Position numbers and translations under genes: made by a program. The notes under the pieces were generated by a model that worked only from the letters and a program-made list of their open reading frames with translations, searched no databases and was not told where the DNA came from. A stretch of 33,308 nt of DNA from Acidimicrobiia bacterium (GTDB lineage: Bacteria; Actinomycetota; Acidimicrobiia; Acidimicrobiales; Poriferisodalaceae), in NCBI GenBank assembly GCA_022827265.1, contig JAJDTF010000105.1, positions 1 through 33,308 of the forward strand, given 5' to 3'. Below are positions 1-8,494 of this stretch, piece by piece (the stretch's first letter is position 1; each line of letters begins with the position of its first letter).

Positions 1-1830
1 GTCGTACAGCCAGTCGCGCAGCGGCTTGGGCCACTCGACCTCTTCGAGGCGCTCCATGCGCTCCTCGTACTCCACGCCCTCGGCCTTCATCTCGGCCAGC
101 AGGTCGGTGCGGGCCAGGTCTCGCTGCCGTTCCAGCACCACGGTCGGGTTCTCCAGCGTTGCCTCGAGCACGCTGAGCACGTCGAGCGGGTAGGTCGGCT
201 CGTCGGGGTCGAGAAACTCGATGGCGTCGAGCGCGAACGGCGACAGCGGCTGGGTGAGGTCGAACTCGGCCTGCAGGTCCACGTTGACCCGCACGAGGCG
301 GTCGAGCTCATCGGGTTCGGCGAGCTGTTCCACTACCTGCGTCTCGGTCAGCGAGCGGTAGATGGCGATGGCACGGCGGATGTGGTTGCGGTTGGCAGCC
401 CGGGTCTCGTGGTTGTCGGTGAGCAGCCGGCGCATCGCCGCGCAGCCGTCACCGGGCCGGTCCAGCACGTTCATCAGCATCGAGTGCGACACGTCGAACT
501 GCGAGCGCAGCAGCTCGGGTTCGCCTGACGCCAGGCGTTCGAAGGTGTCGGCGCTCCACGGCGCATAGCCCCGCTTGGGCGGCGACGGGCGGCGCACCTT
601 GCGGAGCTTGGCCGGATCGTCGCCGAACTTCTCGCGCGCCTTCTCCAGCGCCATCGCGTACTCCACTTCGTGCTCAGGCGCCTGGCACCACACGAAGCCC
701 TCGTGATCGAAGCCGCGGCGTCCGGCCCGGCCGGCGATCTGCTGGAAATCTCGCACCGACAGCACCCGGGTGTCGCGGCCGTCGTACTTGCAGAGCTGGG
801 TGAACACCACCGTGCGGATCGGCACGTTCACGCCGACGCCGAGCGTGTCGGTGCCGCAGATGAGCTTGAGCAGTCCCGCGCCGGCCAGCCGCTCCACCAG
901 CAGCCGGTACTTGGGCAGCATCCCGGCGTGGTGCACGCCGATACCGGCCTTGACGAAGCGCGAGATGTCGCGGCCGAACGGTGAGTCGAATCGGAAGTCG
1001 ACGATCTCCGCGGCCACCTTGGACTTCTCGTCCTTGGAGAGCACGTTGAGGCTGGTGAGCGCCTGCGCCCTTTCGGTGGCAGCCCGCTGGGTGAAGTGGA
1101 CGATGTAGGCGGGCACTCGCCGCAGCTCCAGCAGCTCTTCGAGCGACTGGTGCAGCGTGGTCTCGCGGTAGGTGAAGGTGAGCGGCACCGGCCGTTCCGC
1201 TCCGGTCACCGTGGCGACCTCGCGGCCGGAGCGCCGCTGCAGGTCCTCGGCGAAGCGCCCGGTGGGGCCGAGCGTGGCGCTCATCAGGATCATCTGGGTG
1301 CCGGTCAGCTCCAGCAGCGGCACCTGCCAGGCCCAGCCCCGGTCGCGGTCGGCATAGAAATGGAACTCGTCCATGACGACGCTGTCGACCGGGGCGCCGG
1401 CACCTGAGCGCAGCGCCAGGTTGGCCAGGATCTCCTGCGTGCAGCACACCACCGGCGCATCGGGGTTGACGGCGCCGTCGCCGGTCACCATGCCGACGTT
1501 GGCAGCGCCCAGTTCCTCGCAGAGCGCGAAGAACTTCTCCGACACGAGGGCCTTGACCGGCGCGGTGTAGTAGCTGCGCTGGCCGCGGGCCACCGCCTCG
1601 AAGTGCGCCGCGAGGCCCACCAGCGACTTTCCCGAGCCGGTCGGCGTGGTGATGATGACGTGGTTGCCGCCGAAGATCTCCAAGATGGCGTCTTCTTGGG
1701 CTTCGTAGAGCTCCAGGCCGATCTCGGCCGTGTAGTCCAGGAAGCCCTCCAGCAGCGAGTCGGCCTCAGGCTCGCGGGGCGCGAACGCTGCCAGCCGCCC
1801 CGCCGCCGCTTGCTCAACCGCCATCGTCAT
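1..1830 (-). CDS. DEAD/DEAH-box helicase, DUF3516-type (3' end cut by window)
   Basis: Superfamily 2 helicase of the Ski2-like/DUF3516 type common in actinobacteria, probably acting on RNA. Exactly 610 codons are visible and the C-terminus runs off the left edge. Seen: Walker A TPTGSGKS at residues 62-69, DEFH box at 154-157, SAT (motif III) at 184-186, and motif VI QIAGRAGRRGFD near 362-373. The region after the helicase core would be the start of the DUF3516 domain. ATG at 1830 or 1824 are both in frame (MTMAVEQ); neither has a clear Shine-Dalgarno. The gene begins 13 bp after the stop of the upstream dehydrogenase, so the two are probably cotranscribed. The family is clear; the cellular substrate is not. 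Confidence 0.9.
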   Translation of the reverse strand, partial: MTMAVEQAAAGRLAAFAPREPEADSLLEGFLDYTAEIGLELYEAQEDAILEIFGGNHVIITTPTGSGKSLVGLAAHFEAVARGQRSYYTAPVKALVSEKFFALCEELGAANVGMVTGDGAVNPDAPVVCCTQEILANLALRSGAGAPVDSVVMDEFHFYADRDRGWAWQVPLLELTGTQMILMSATLGPTGRFAEDLQRRSGREVATVTGAERPVPLTFTYRETTLHQSLEELLELRRVPAYIVHFTQRAATERAQALTSLNVLSKDEKSKVAAEIVDFRFDSPFGRDISRFVKAGIGVHHAGMLPKYRLLVERLAGAGLLKLICGTDTLGVGVNVPIRTVVFTQLCKYDGRDTRVLSVRDFQQIAGRAGRRGFDHEGFVWCQAPEHEVEYAMALEKAREKFGDDPAKLRKVRRPSPPKRGYAPWSADTFERLASGEPELLRSQFDVSHSMLMNVLDRPGDGCAAMRRLLTDNHETRAANRNHIRRAIAIYRSLTETQVVEQLAEPDELDRLVRVNVDLQAEFDLTQPLSPFALDAIEFLDPDEPTYPLDVLSVLEATLENPTVVLERQRDLARTDLLAEMKAEGVEYEERMERLEEVEWPKPLRDWLYD

Positions 1831-1843
1831 CGGAGGCTATGAG

Positions 1844-2845
1844 TCAGGCGCTGCGGCCGGGCCAGGCTTGGGGGTTGAGCATGTTGGGCGGTTGCGTGCC
1901 GTCGAGTGCGGTCATGACCTCCGACACCGCGTGGGTGAAGATGCGGCGGCGGCCGGCGACGGTTGCGGAGGCGACGTGCGGGGTCACCACCACATCGGGG
2001 CGGCCCAGCAGCGGGTGGCCCGAAGGCAGCGGCTCAGGCTCGGTCACATCCAACCCCGCGCCTCGCACCTTGCCGGCGTCGAGCGCCGCCAGCAGGGCGT
2101 TTTGGTCGACGAGGCCGCCGCGAGACGTGTTGACCAGGTACACGCCGTCGCGCATCGCGGCGAGCAGTTCGGCATTCACGAGATGGTGCGTGGCCTCGCT
2201 GAGCGGCGCGTGCACCGAAACGACGTGCGCGTCAGTCACTGCTTCATCGGGCGTCGCCGCCCGCTGCGCCCCGAGTTCCGCAAATCGCTCGTCGCCCGCA
2301 TACGGGTCATACGCCACGATCTTCATGCCGACGGCCGACATCACCCGGGCCACGTAGCCGCCGATGCGTCCGAGCCCTACTAATGCAAGCGTTGAGCCGG
2401 CCAGTTCGAGATGCCCGTGGCGTGCCCAGTAGTCGCCTTCGGCCGCTTCGAGCCGGAGGGCCGATTCCCTCAGTCCCTTGGTGATGGCGAAAATGAGCGC
2501 GACGGCTTGTTCAGCGGTGGAGATCGTCGGGCCGTCGGGCGTGTTGCAGGCGGCGATGCCGAACTCGGTGGCGTCGTCGAGGTCGAGATTGTCAAACCCG
2601 ATGCCGGCCCGGGCGATCACCTTCAGCAGCGGCGCACGCTCATAGACGGTGCGGTCGTAGCGAATGGCGGCACCCACGATGGCACCGTGAGCCCGCTCGA
2701 TGCCCTCTAGGGAGTCGTCGCCGCGCACGTCGAGGATCTGCGCCCGGCCCTCCAGCAGCTCGCGTTGCAGCCGGCCGGCGGGCCGATCGAACCAGACAAC
2801 CGGCAGGCCGCCGGGACTATCCGCGGCGTCAGAACCTGTGCTCAT
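1844..2845 (-). CDS. D-isomer-specific 2-hydroxyacid dehydrogenase (SerA/CtBP-like)
   Basis: NAD-dependent oxidoreductase interconverting a D-2-hydroxyacid and a 2-oxoacid; 333 aa, normal for the family without an ACT domain. Seen: Rossmann motif GLGRIGG at 157-163, SRGGLVD at 241-247 with catalytic Arg242, the EP pair with Glu271, and TPHVA with catalytic His290. ATG at 2845 is preceded by AGGAG at a good spacing. It lies divergently from the P450 across 226 bp and directly upstream of the helicase. The lack of an ACT domain argues against a regulated SerA for serine biosynthesis; a C-terminal-binding-protein-like or glyoxylate/hydroxypyruvate-type reductase is equally possible. The substrate cannot be read from the sequence. 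Confidence 0.88.
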   Translation of the reverse strand: MSTGSDAADSPGGLPVVWFDRPAGRLQRELLEGRAQILDVRGDDSLEGIERAHGAIVGAAIRYDRTVYERAPLLKVIARAGIGFDNLDLDDATEFGIAACNTPDGPTISTAEQAVALIFAITKGLRESALRLEAAEGDYWARHGHLELAGSTLALVGLGRIGGYVARVMSAVGMKIVAYDPYAGDERFAELGAQRAATPDEAVTDAHVVSVHAPLSEATHHLVNAELLAAMRDGVYLVNTSRGGLVDQNALLAALDAGKVRGAGLDVTEPEPLPSGHPLLGRPDVVVTPHVASATVAGRRRIFTHAVSEVMTALDGTQPPNMLNPQAWPGRSA

Positions 2846-3071
2846 GTGGTGCTCCTGCCTGTCGTCACTGTGTCTGCTGTGCCGTCAGTATTGCGCCGGG
2901 CCTGCACCGGTCGTGGATGTGGACTCCGCAGTGTCCCGGCATCGGTATCACCACGGTGCGAGGCCGCATGTCGGTGAGGCTGATCATCGTCGCAGCCCGG
3001 CACTCATACCCGGCGCATGGCTACCGTTGACGCCAGTTTCAGCAGGTACCAGTGGGAAGGGGCGCAGATTC

Positions 3072-4364
3072 ATGCAGGTCGACGAGGCGGTCATCCACGA
3101 CACCGAGCGGTACGCCGCTGAGGGTTACCCGTGGGCCGAATGGGATCTGCTGCGCGAGGAGGCACCCGTCTATTGGTACGTGCGCGACAACATCGTGCCG
3201 TTCTGGGCCATCACCCGCTACGAGGACGTGAAATGGGTGTCCGGCCAGAACAAGACGTTCATCAACGGCGGCGGCCGCCTGCGCTTGGCTGACGCCGACC
3301 GGGACGCCCGCTTCTGGACCAAGTACCGCCAGCGCGCCATCGAGATCGGTTGGGATCCCGACGAGCCGCCTGACTTTATCTTCAAAGACCGCCCCGACCA
3401 CTGGGACCTGCGCCGGCTGGTAGTGCCGGAGTTCACCCCGAAGGCGATGCGCAGCAGGTCCGAATCGCTGGAGCTGCACGCCCAGCGCTTCGCGGACGAG
3501 TTCATCACCAAGGTCGCCGACGAAGGCACCGCCGATGTCGTGGAAGACCTAGCGGTGAAGCTGCCGCTGGCTGCGATCTGCGAGATGGTCGGCGTGTCGG
3601 CGGACGACTGGGAGCAGGTGCACGCTTGGACGTCGGTGCTGTTCGACGATCCCGATCTGGAGCGGTTCTGCCGGCCCGGCGAGCCCCGTGACGAGATGCG
3701 GTCGCGCATGATCCGCGAGTTCGACACGTGGATCGGCGAGCTGATCCGCGAGCGCCGCCGCGACGGCACCGACGGCCGGGACCTCGTGAGCATTCTGCTG
3801 CGGTCAGAGATCGAATCAGGCCCGCTCACACCGCAGCAACTCGTCGGCTACTTGCGCCTGATGATCGCCGCGGGCAACGAGACCACTCGCAACGCAGCGA
3901 GCGGCGGGGTGATCGCCCTGCTGGAGCACCGCGATCAGCTTGACCTGCTCAACGAGCGCATCGACGACCCCGACGCCGTCGAGACCGCTGTCGAGGAGAT
4001 CCTGCGCTGGACCTCGCCGGTCATCCAGTTCGCCCGCACCTGCACCAAAGACACCGAGCTGCGAGGCCAGACGATCAAGGCCGGCGAGCACGTCGGGGTG
4101 TGGTACCCGTCTGCCAACCGCGACGAGCGCCAATTCGGTGAGCCCTACCGCTTCGACATCGGGCGCACGCCCAACGACCATCTCGCCTTCGGTCACGGCG
4201 CCCACTTCTGCCTGGGCGTGCACCTAGCCCGGTGGGAGCTGCGAGCGTTCTTCCGCGTCGTTGCGCCCCTGCTCGACGGCCTGCAGCTCGACGGGGAGCA
4301 GTCGCGCATCGGACACCTGCACGTCGGCCCCATCAAGCACCAGATGGTGGTGCCACGGCCCTGA
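3072..4364 (+). CDS. cytochrome P450
   Basis: Soluble bacterial haem monooxygenase, 430 aa. Seen: I-helix AGNETTRN at 267-274 (acid-Thr pair Glu270/Thr271), K-helix ExxR at Glu309-Arg312, and the haem loop FGHGAHFCLG with the haem ligand Cys380. The HFCLGVHLAR and NRDE...F sequences resemble the actinobacterial sterol/branched-lipid C-terminal hydroxylases (CYP124/125/142 type), but that subfamily call is by eye. The open frame extends upstream to 2700; the ATG at 3072 is chosen because AAGGGG precedes it and the protein then has normal P450 length. The SMP-30-like gene follows 78 bp downstream. No dedicated ferredoxin is adjacent. Confidence 0.93.
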   Translation: MQVDEAVIHDTERYAAEGYPWAEWDLLREEAPVYWYVRDNIVPFWAITRYEDVKWVSGQNKTFINGGGRLRLADADRDARFWTKYRQRAIEIGWDPDEPPDFIFKDRPDHWDLRRLVVPEFTPKAMRSRSESLELHAQRFADEFITKVADEGTADVVEDLAVKLPLAAICEMVGVSADDWEQVHAWTSVLFDDPDLERFCRPGEPRDEMRSRMIREFDTWIGELIRERRRDGTDGRDLVSILLRSEIESGPLTPQQLVGYLRLMIAAGNETTRNAASGGVIALLEHRDQLDLLNERIDDPDAVETAVEEILRWTSPVIQFARTCTKDTELRGQTIKAGEHVGVWYPSANRDERQFGEPYRFDIGRTPNDHLAFGHGAHFCLGVHLARWELRAFFRVVAPLLDGLQLDGEQSRIGHLHVGPIKHQMVVPRP

Positions 4365-4428
4365 ACCGCCCGCAGCGTCGCGTATCTGGACACGACCGGT
4401 GCCCTCGAATGCGAGCTGGGTGCAGGAC

Positions 4429-4434
4429 TAGCGT
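4429..4434 (+). promoter_or_regulatory. candidate -10 hexamer for leaderless SMP-30-like mRNA
   Basis: TAGCGT lies 8 nt before the GTG start at 4443, and no Shine-Dalgarno sequence is present between them. The spacing would put the transcript start at or next to the initiation codon. It matches the same arrangement seen before several other genes in the window. Confidence 0.4.
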
Positions 4435-4442
4435 CGGCGGCC

Positions 4443-5285
4443 GTGACGGCAACTGATGTAGTGGTGACGGGGCTGCGATTCGGGGAGGGGCCGCGCTGGC
4501 GCGGCGACCGGCTCTGGTACTCCGACTTCTACCGGCACGGCATCTACACGGTCACGCCCGACGGCAGCGAGGAACTGATCCACACGGTGCCCACCCAGCC
4601 GTCAGGGCTGGGCTGGATGCCGAACGGCGACTTGTTGTTCGTCTCGATGCTGGACCGGCAGCTTCGCCGGCTCGACGCCGACGGCAACGAGTCGCTGCAC
4701 GCCGACCTGTCGGGCATCGCCGGCGGCCCGTGCAACGACATGGTGGTTGCCGCCGACGGCACGGCATACGTCGGCAACTTCGGCTTCGACGACAGCGCTG
4801 GGGAGACGTTCGCCCAGGCGACCTTGGCGATCGTGAGCCCTGACGGGACGGCGCGGCCCGGGCCCGAGGGATTCGACTTCCCCAACGGCACCGTCATCGA
4901 CCCCAGTGGGCGCCACATGGTGGTGGCGGAGAGCTACGGACGCCGGATGACCGCGTTCGACATCGACCCCGACGGCTCGCTGATCGGCCGGCGGACCTTT
5001 GCCGATCTGGGCGAGCGGGTGCCCGACGGCATCTGCCTGGACGAAGCCGGCGGCATCTGGGTTGCCGACCCGCTCAACGCGAGCTGTTTCCGGGTAGTCG
5101 ACGGCGGCGGGGTCACCGATGTCATCGAGCTGGAGCTGAACTGCTTCGCTTGCATGCTCGGCGACGACGATCGCCGCACCCTCTACATGGTCACCGCACC
5201 CACATCGCGCCCACCCGACGACGCCCCGGCCCTCGGCCGTATCGAGACCGTCCGAGTCGACATTCCCGGCGCCGGCCTGCCCTAG
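4443..5285 (+). CDS. SMP-30/gluconolactonase/LRE-family beta-propeller protein
   Basis: Predicted metal-dependent lactonase-like hydrolase of 280 aa, six-bladed propeller family. Seen: GEGPRW near the N-terminus with metal-ligand Glu15, FPNGTVID with Asn148, and PDGICLD with Asp195; these correspond to the Glu/Asn/Asp ligand set of SMP-30. Repeated G-x-(L/I)-(W/Y/F) blade strands are visible throughout. GTG at 4443 is used; there is no Shine-Dalgarno, but TAGCGT 8 nt upstream suggests a leaderless message. It follows the P450 by 78 bp, so a shared oxidation/lactone-opening pathway is possible, but this is only an inference from position. Confidence 0.87.
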   Translation: MTATDVVVTGLRFGEGPRWRGDRLWYSDFYRHGIYTVTPDGSEELIHTVPTQPSGLGWMPNGDLLFVSMLDRQLRRLDADGNESLHADLSGIAGGPCNDMVVAADGTAYVGNFGFDDSAGETFAQATLAIVSPDGTARPGPEGFDFPNGTVIDPSGRHMVVAESYGRRMTAFDIDPDGSLIGRRTFADLGERVPDGICLDEAGGIWVADPLNASCFRVVDGGGVTDVIELELNCFACMLGDDDRRTLYMVTAPTSRPPDDAPALGRIETVRVDIPGAGLP

Positions 5286-5345
5286 TTCTCACCGGCTGGC
5301 ACCGCCGCCGGCGCGACCGCCGAGTGACCCTAGGTAATCTAATGA

Positions 5346-5391
5346 GTTAGCTATCTGATATATTAGCTAACGAATATATTAGATAGCTAAC
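5346..5391. repeat. AT-rich nested inverted repeat upstream of the AAA ATPase
   Basis: Perfect 11-bp arms GTTAGCTATCT (5346-5356) and AGATAGCTAAC (5381-5391) enclose a second symmetric pair, ATATATT (5358-5364) and AATATAT (5373-5379), around a central TTAGCTAA. The block is strikingly AT-rich in an otherwise GC-rich window. It ends 43 bp before the ATPase start at 5435. Its form suggests an operator for a dimeric or tetrameric protein, or a cruciform or recombination site; transcription from it would also make a hairpin. Confidence 0.75.
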
Positions 5392-5434
5392 GTGCTAGAG
5401 TGCTGGCGACGAGCACTCGCGGAGGTCGCACAGC

Positions 5435-6892
5435 ATGGCGATGACCCAACTTGTCAACCGTGAGGCTGAGGCCGCCGCCCTGCGCGGGCTTGCCGACCGA
5501 GCCCGGCCTGCACTCGCTCTCGTGCGCGGCCGGCGGCGTGTCGGCAAGACGTACCTGCTGTCGCAACTATGGGATGCGCGCCGGGCGATGTACTTCGTGG
5601 CCTCCGCCACAGCACCGGAGATCAACCGTCAGGTGCTCGTGCAAACGGCGGCACGCTGGGCCGGTGCCGACCTGCGGCCTGAGGATCACCCCACATGGCG
5701 GCTGGTCTTCCGTTCGCTGCTCGCGCTGCGCCCGGACGAGCCGATCGTCATCATCCTCGACGAGTTCCAGTATCTCGCCGCCGGCGACGACGGGCTGCGT
5801 GAGGTCGCCTCAGAGCTGAACGCCGTCTGGGAGAGCGAGCTTCATCGGCGCGCAAGCGTGCTGGTGGTGCTGTGCGGATCAGCGGTGCGAACGCTGGCAG
5901 CACTCGAGCAGGGCGGCTCGCCTCTGTACGGCCGGCTCGACGCCTCGCTGGTGGTCGCGCCATTCGACTACTACGACAGCGCGCAGATGCTGAGCGGCTA
6001 TTCGCTGCGTGAGCGCACAGCCCTCTACGCCGCTTTGGGAGGCCTGCCGGCCAATCTCGCGGCTGTGGAACCCGATGACAGAGCGGCGCGCAACATCGTC
6101 AGGCTGGCGCTGGCGCCCGACGGCTTGGTGCACACTCGCATCCGAACCCAGCTCGACCAGGAAGAGGGCCTGCGGCAGACACAGCAGTACCGAGCGGTGC
6201 TCGCCAGCATCGGACTCGGCGCGCGCACGGTCGGCGAGATCGCATCCAAGATGGGCCGCAGCGCCGACTCGCCGCTCAAGCGCTTGGTGGATCAGCTCGA
6301 AGACATGGCGTACTTGACCTCCGAGCTGAACTTCGAAGAGTCGCGGACACGCGGCCTGCGCTACCGGCTGGCCGACCCTGCTGCTCGCTTTCATTACCGC
6401 ATTGCGCTGCCGGCCGAATCGGCTGCGGTGGCCTTCGGGGCCGAACACGTGTGGCACACCCAGATCGAGCCCGAGATGTTTCCCGCCTACGTAGGCCGCC
6501 ACGTCTTCGAAGACATGGCACGGCAGGCCTACATCCGCTGGGCCGTCGAGGCAGGTCTGCCGCTGGTGCCCGAGTGGCAGCGATGGCAGGGCGCCGACCG
6601 GACCGGCGTGGGCATCGACATCGACATGGTCGGCCGCACGCTCGAAGGCAGCCTGGTGACCGGCTCGGTCAAGTTCCGCACGCGACAGGCCACTGCGCGC
6701 ACCTATCTTGAGCACGACGAGGCGCTGAGACGCTTGGCTGCGAGCGGGCGAAGCTGGGCACGCGAGGCACTGCAGCCCTCATCGCCCTATTTCTTCCTGT
6801 CTGCTGGCGGGTTCGCAGCGTCGTTCCATGAGGCTTGCGACCCGGGCCGCGAGGTCGTTGCCTGGACCTTGCGCGACCTCTTCGACCGGTAG
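5435..6892 (+). CDS. AAA ATPase with C-terminal DUF234-like domain
   Basis: STAND/MNS-related ATPase of the archaeal-type ATPase family (PF01637 plus DUF234), 485 aa. Seen: Walker A GRRRVGKT at 32-39, Walker B IVIILDEFQYL at 104-114, an LCGS sensor-like strand near 146-149, a winged-helix-like middle, and a C-terminal block with GIDIDMVG near 393-400 and VKF with Lys413. The spaced acid and lysine resemble a PD-(D/E)xK nuclease fold reported for DUF234; activity here is unproven. ATG 5435 has GGAGG 9 nt upstream. It is a single-gene unit, convergent with the next gene, and preceded by an AT-rich palindromic island, which may indicate autoregulation or acquisition by transfer. The role is unknown. 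Confidence 0.85.
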   Translation: MAMTQLVNREAEAAALRGLADRARPALALVRGRRRVGKTYLLSQLWDARRAMYFVASATAPEINRQVLVQTAARWAGADLRPEDHPTWRLVFRSLLALRPDEPIVIILDEFQYLAAGDDGLREVASELNAVWESELHRRASVLVVLCGSAVRTLAALEQGGSPLYGRLDASLVVAPFDYYDSAQMLSGYSLRERTALYAALGGLPANLAAVEPDDRAARNIVRLALAPDGLVHTRIRTQLDQEEGLRQTQQYRAVLASIGLGARTVGEIASKMGRSADSPLKRLVDQLEDMAYLTSELNFEESRTRGLRYRLADPAARFHYRIALPAESAAVAFGAEHVWHTQIEPEMFPAYVGRHVFEDMARQAYIRWAVEAGLPLVPEWQRWQGADRTGVGIDIDMVGRTLEGSLVTGSVKFRTRQATARTYLEHDEALRRLAASGRSWAREALQPSSPYFFLSAGGFAASFHEACDPGREVVAWTLRDLFDR

Positions 6893-6932
6893 CAGGCGGC
6901 AGTTCGTTCGCGGATCGGGATCGGTTGGGAAG

Positions 6933-7952
6933 TCAGGTGTCTGTGGCGGTGAGGCGGCGCAGGTGGCCTGCACGGATGTCGGCGGTCTGGCCCTGGACGA
7001 GCAGGAACAGCGCTTCGCGGGCGAGGCGCTGCCCGTGATGGGCGAGCGTGATCGCTCTGCCTCCGACCGATGAGACGAGCGCGCTGGTCGCCCGGATGCC
7101 CACATAACCGACCTGTGCACGGCGTTCGGGCATCTCGTCGACCTCGGCCGCGTAGAGCGCGCTGCGAGCCGCATCCAGCTCGGCGTCGAGCGGCGAGGGC
7201 CCGAGCAGCCTGAGCGCTCGGGATGCCACGCCCAGCATGAGGGCGCCGTTGGTTCGGAGGCCTTGGCGGTAGAACGCCAGCCAGTCGCCGTAGTCGATGA
7301 CCTCCACCACCTCGTCGTCGCTGACGGCGTGCCCGTCGAAGTGCAGCTCGACTGTCACCGACGAGTCCACCGCGGCCAGCCGCAGCCGACGAGACCTCAA
7401 CGTGCGCGCCTCGGCGGCCGATATGAGCATCCACACCAGCCGATCGGCCTCGTGAGCGGCGACCAGCACCGCGTCGATGTGACCCCACCCGGTCACGAAC
7501 GGCGCCACTCCACGCAGCACCCAGCCGCCGCCGGAACGCTCGGCGAACAGGCATGGCTCGGGACGCAGCACATGGGCGAAAGCCACACCGCTGCGACGCT
7601 CGCCGGAGGCCAGCGGGCGAGCCCACTGTTCATGCAGCGCTGATCCCGGCGGGATCCGAGCGGCGTTCGCCGAACCGCCGCCGTGCTGAGCCCACACGAA
7701 CGCCGTCGTGAGACAACCGCCGGCCAGCGCTTCGAGGATCGGCAGTCGCTCAAGCTCGTCGAATCCGCAGCCGCCCACATCGGTTGGCGTCCACAACCCG
7801 TAGAGGCCGGCGTCACGGAACAGGTCCAAATTGCGCTCGGGAACCTCGCCCGCTTCGTCCACCTCCAGCGCACGCTCGAACAGCACCTCATCCGCTAGCT
7901 GCTGAGCGTCGCGCCGTAGCGCGATGGGATCGGGCGGGGGACCAACGTTCAC
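6933..7952 (-). CDS. acyl-CoA dehydrogenase-like flavoprotein
   Basis: About 339 aa, last gene of the nitrile hydratase cluster. The N-terminal helical part (LFRDAGLYGLWTPTDVGGCGFDELE), the middle beta region (GVAFAHVLRPEP...GWVLRGVAPFVTGW) and the C-terminal helices follow the acyl-CoA dehydrogenase fold, so an FAD-dependent oxidation is expected. The C-terminus ends soon after ALFLLVQGQTADIRAGHL and lacks the GGGTSE...RNIIAERVLG tail of the canonical enzyme at 30184-31386, so it may instead be a flavin monooxygenase-like or specialised member. The frame is open far upstream into maoC; GTG at 7952 (or TTG at 7961) gives a gene 47 bp after the MaoC stop. No strong Shine-Dalgarno is seen. Confidence 0.78.
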   Translation of the reverse strand: MNVGPPPDPIALRRDAQQLADEVLFERALEVDEAGEVPERNLDLFRDAGLYGLWTPTDVGGCGFDELERLPILEALAGGCLTTAFVWAQHGGGSANAARIPPGSALHEQWARPLASGERRSGVAFAHVLRPEPCLFAERSGGGWVLRGVAPFVTGWGHIDAVLVAAHEADRLVWMLISAAEARTLRSRRLRLAAVDSSVTVELHFDGHAVSDDEVVEVIDYGDWLAFYRQGLRTNGALMLGVASRALRLLGPSPLDAELDAARSALYAAEVDEMPERRAQVGYVGIRATSALVSSVGGRAITLAHHGQRLAREALFLLVQGQTADIRAGHLRRLTATDT

Positions 7953-7999
7953 GGCGATCAAGGATGCACGCGCGGTGACGTCGCCGCGCCCCAGGGCGT

Positions 8000-8494
8000 T
8001 CAGGCGCCTGTGTCGGGCTCCGCTGGCTGGCGCCACATGAGGGCGTTGCGGCGCATGATGGCGACCAGCGTGTCGTCCTGGTTGTAGGCGCGGTGCTCGA
8101 ACAGGATGATGCCCTGGTCGGGCTTGCTCTTGGATCCGCGGGCCGAGATCACTTCGCTCTCTACCCGCAGCGTGTCGCCGTGGAATACGGGTGCAGGGAA
8201 GTCCATCCGTTCGAAGCCGAGGTTGGCCACGGTGGTGCCGTGGGTGGTCTCGTGCACCGAGATGCCGACCACCACGGCGGCCGTGAACATCGAGTTGACG
8301 AGCGGCTTGCCGAACTGGGTCTCGGTGCGGGCGTACTCGAAGTCGAGATGCAGGGCAGCGGGGTTCATCGTCATGGTGGTGAACATGACGTTGTCGGCCT
8401 CGGTGATCGTGCGGCGCAGTCGGTGATGGATCACCAGACCCGGCGTCAGCTCCTCGAACCACCGTCCGCCGTGGGGGCGGGGCGCATCGCTCAT
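8000..8494 (-). CDS. MaoC-like dehydratase (hotdog fold)
   Basis: 164-aa single-hotdog protein of the MaoC/(R)-hydratase group, probably adding or removing water on an enoyl- or hydroxyacyl-CoA. Seen: [20 protein letters not shown] followed by HLD, giving the usual acid/Asn/His set near Asp34, Asn44, His49 and Asp51; the arrangement recalls mesaconyl-CoA hydratase-like members. ATG at 8494 shares one base with the TGA of the upstream gene (TGATG), and AGGAGGAG lies 7 nt before it, indicating translational coupling. With the following acyl-CoA dehydrogenase-like protein it suggests that the cluster processes a CoA-linked acid. Confidence 0.87.
   Translation of the reverse strand: MSDAPRPHGGRWFEELTPGLVIHHRLRRTITEADNVMFTTMTMNPAALHLDFEYARTETQFGKPLVNSMFTAAVVVGISVHETTHGTTVANLGFERMDFPAPVFHGDTLRVESEVISARGSKSKPDQGIILFEHRAYNQDDTLVAIMRRNALMWRQPAEPDTGA

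Noticed and set aside
3027..3053. TTGACG plus TACCAG as a promoter for the P450 gene
   Set aside because: The spacing is about 14 bp, too short for a normal -35/-10 pair.
2700..3071. N-terminal extension of the P450 reading frame
   Set aside because: It overlaps the divergent dehydrogenase start and its sequence is not P450-like; the 3072 start has a ribosome site and gives normal length.
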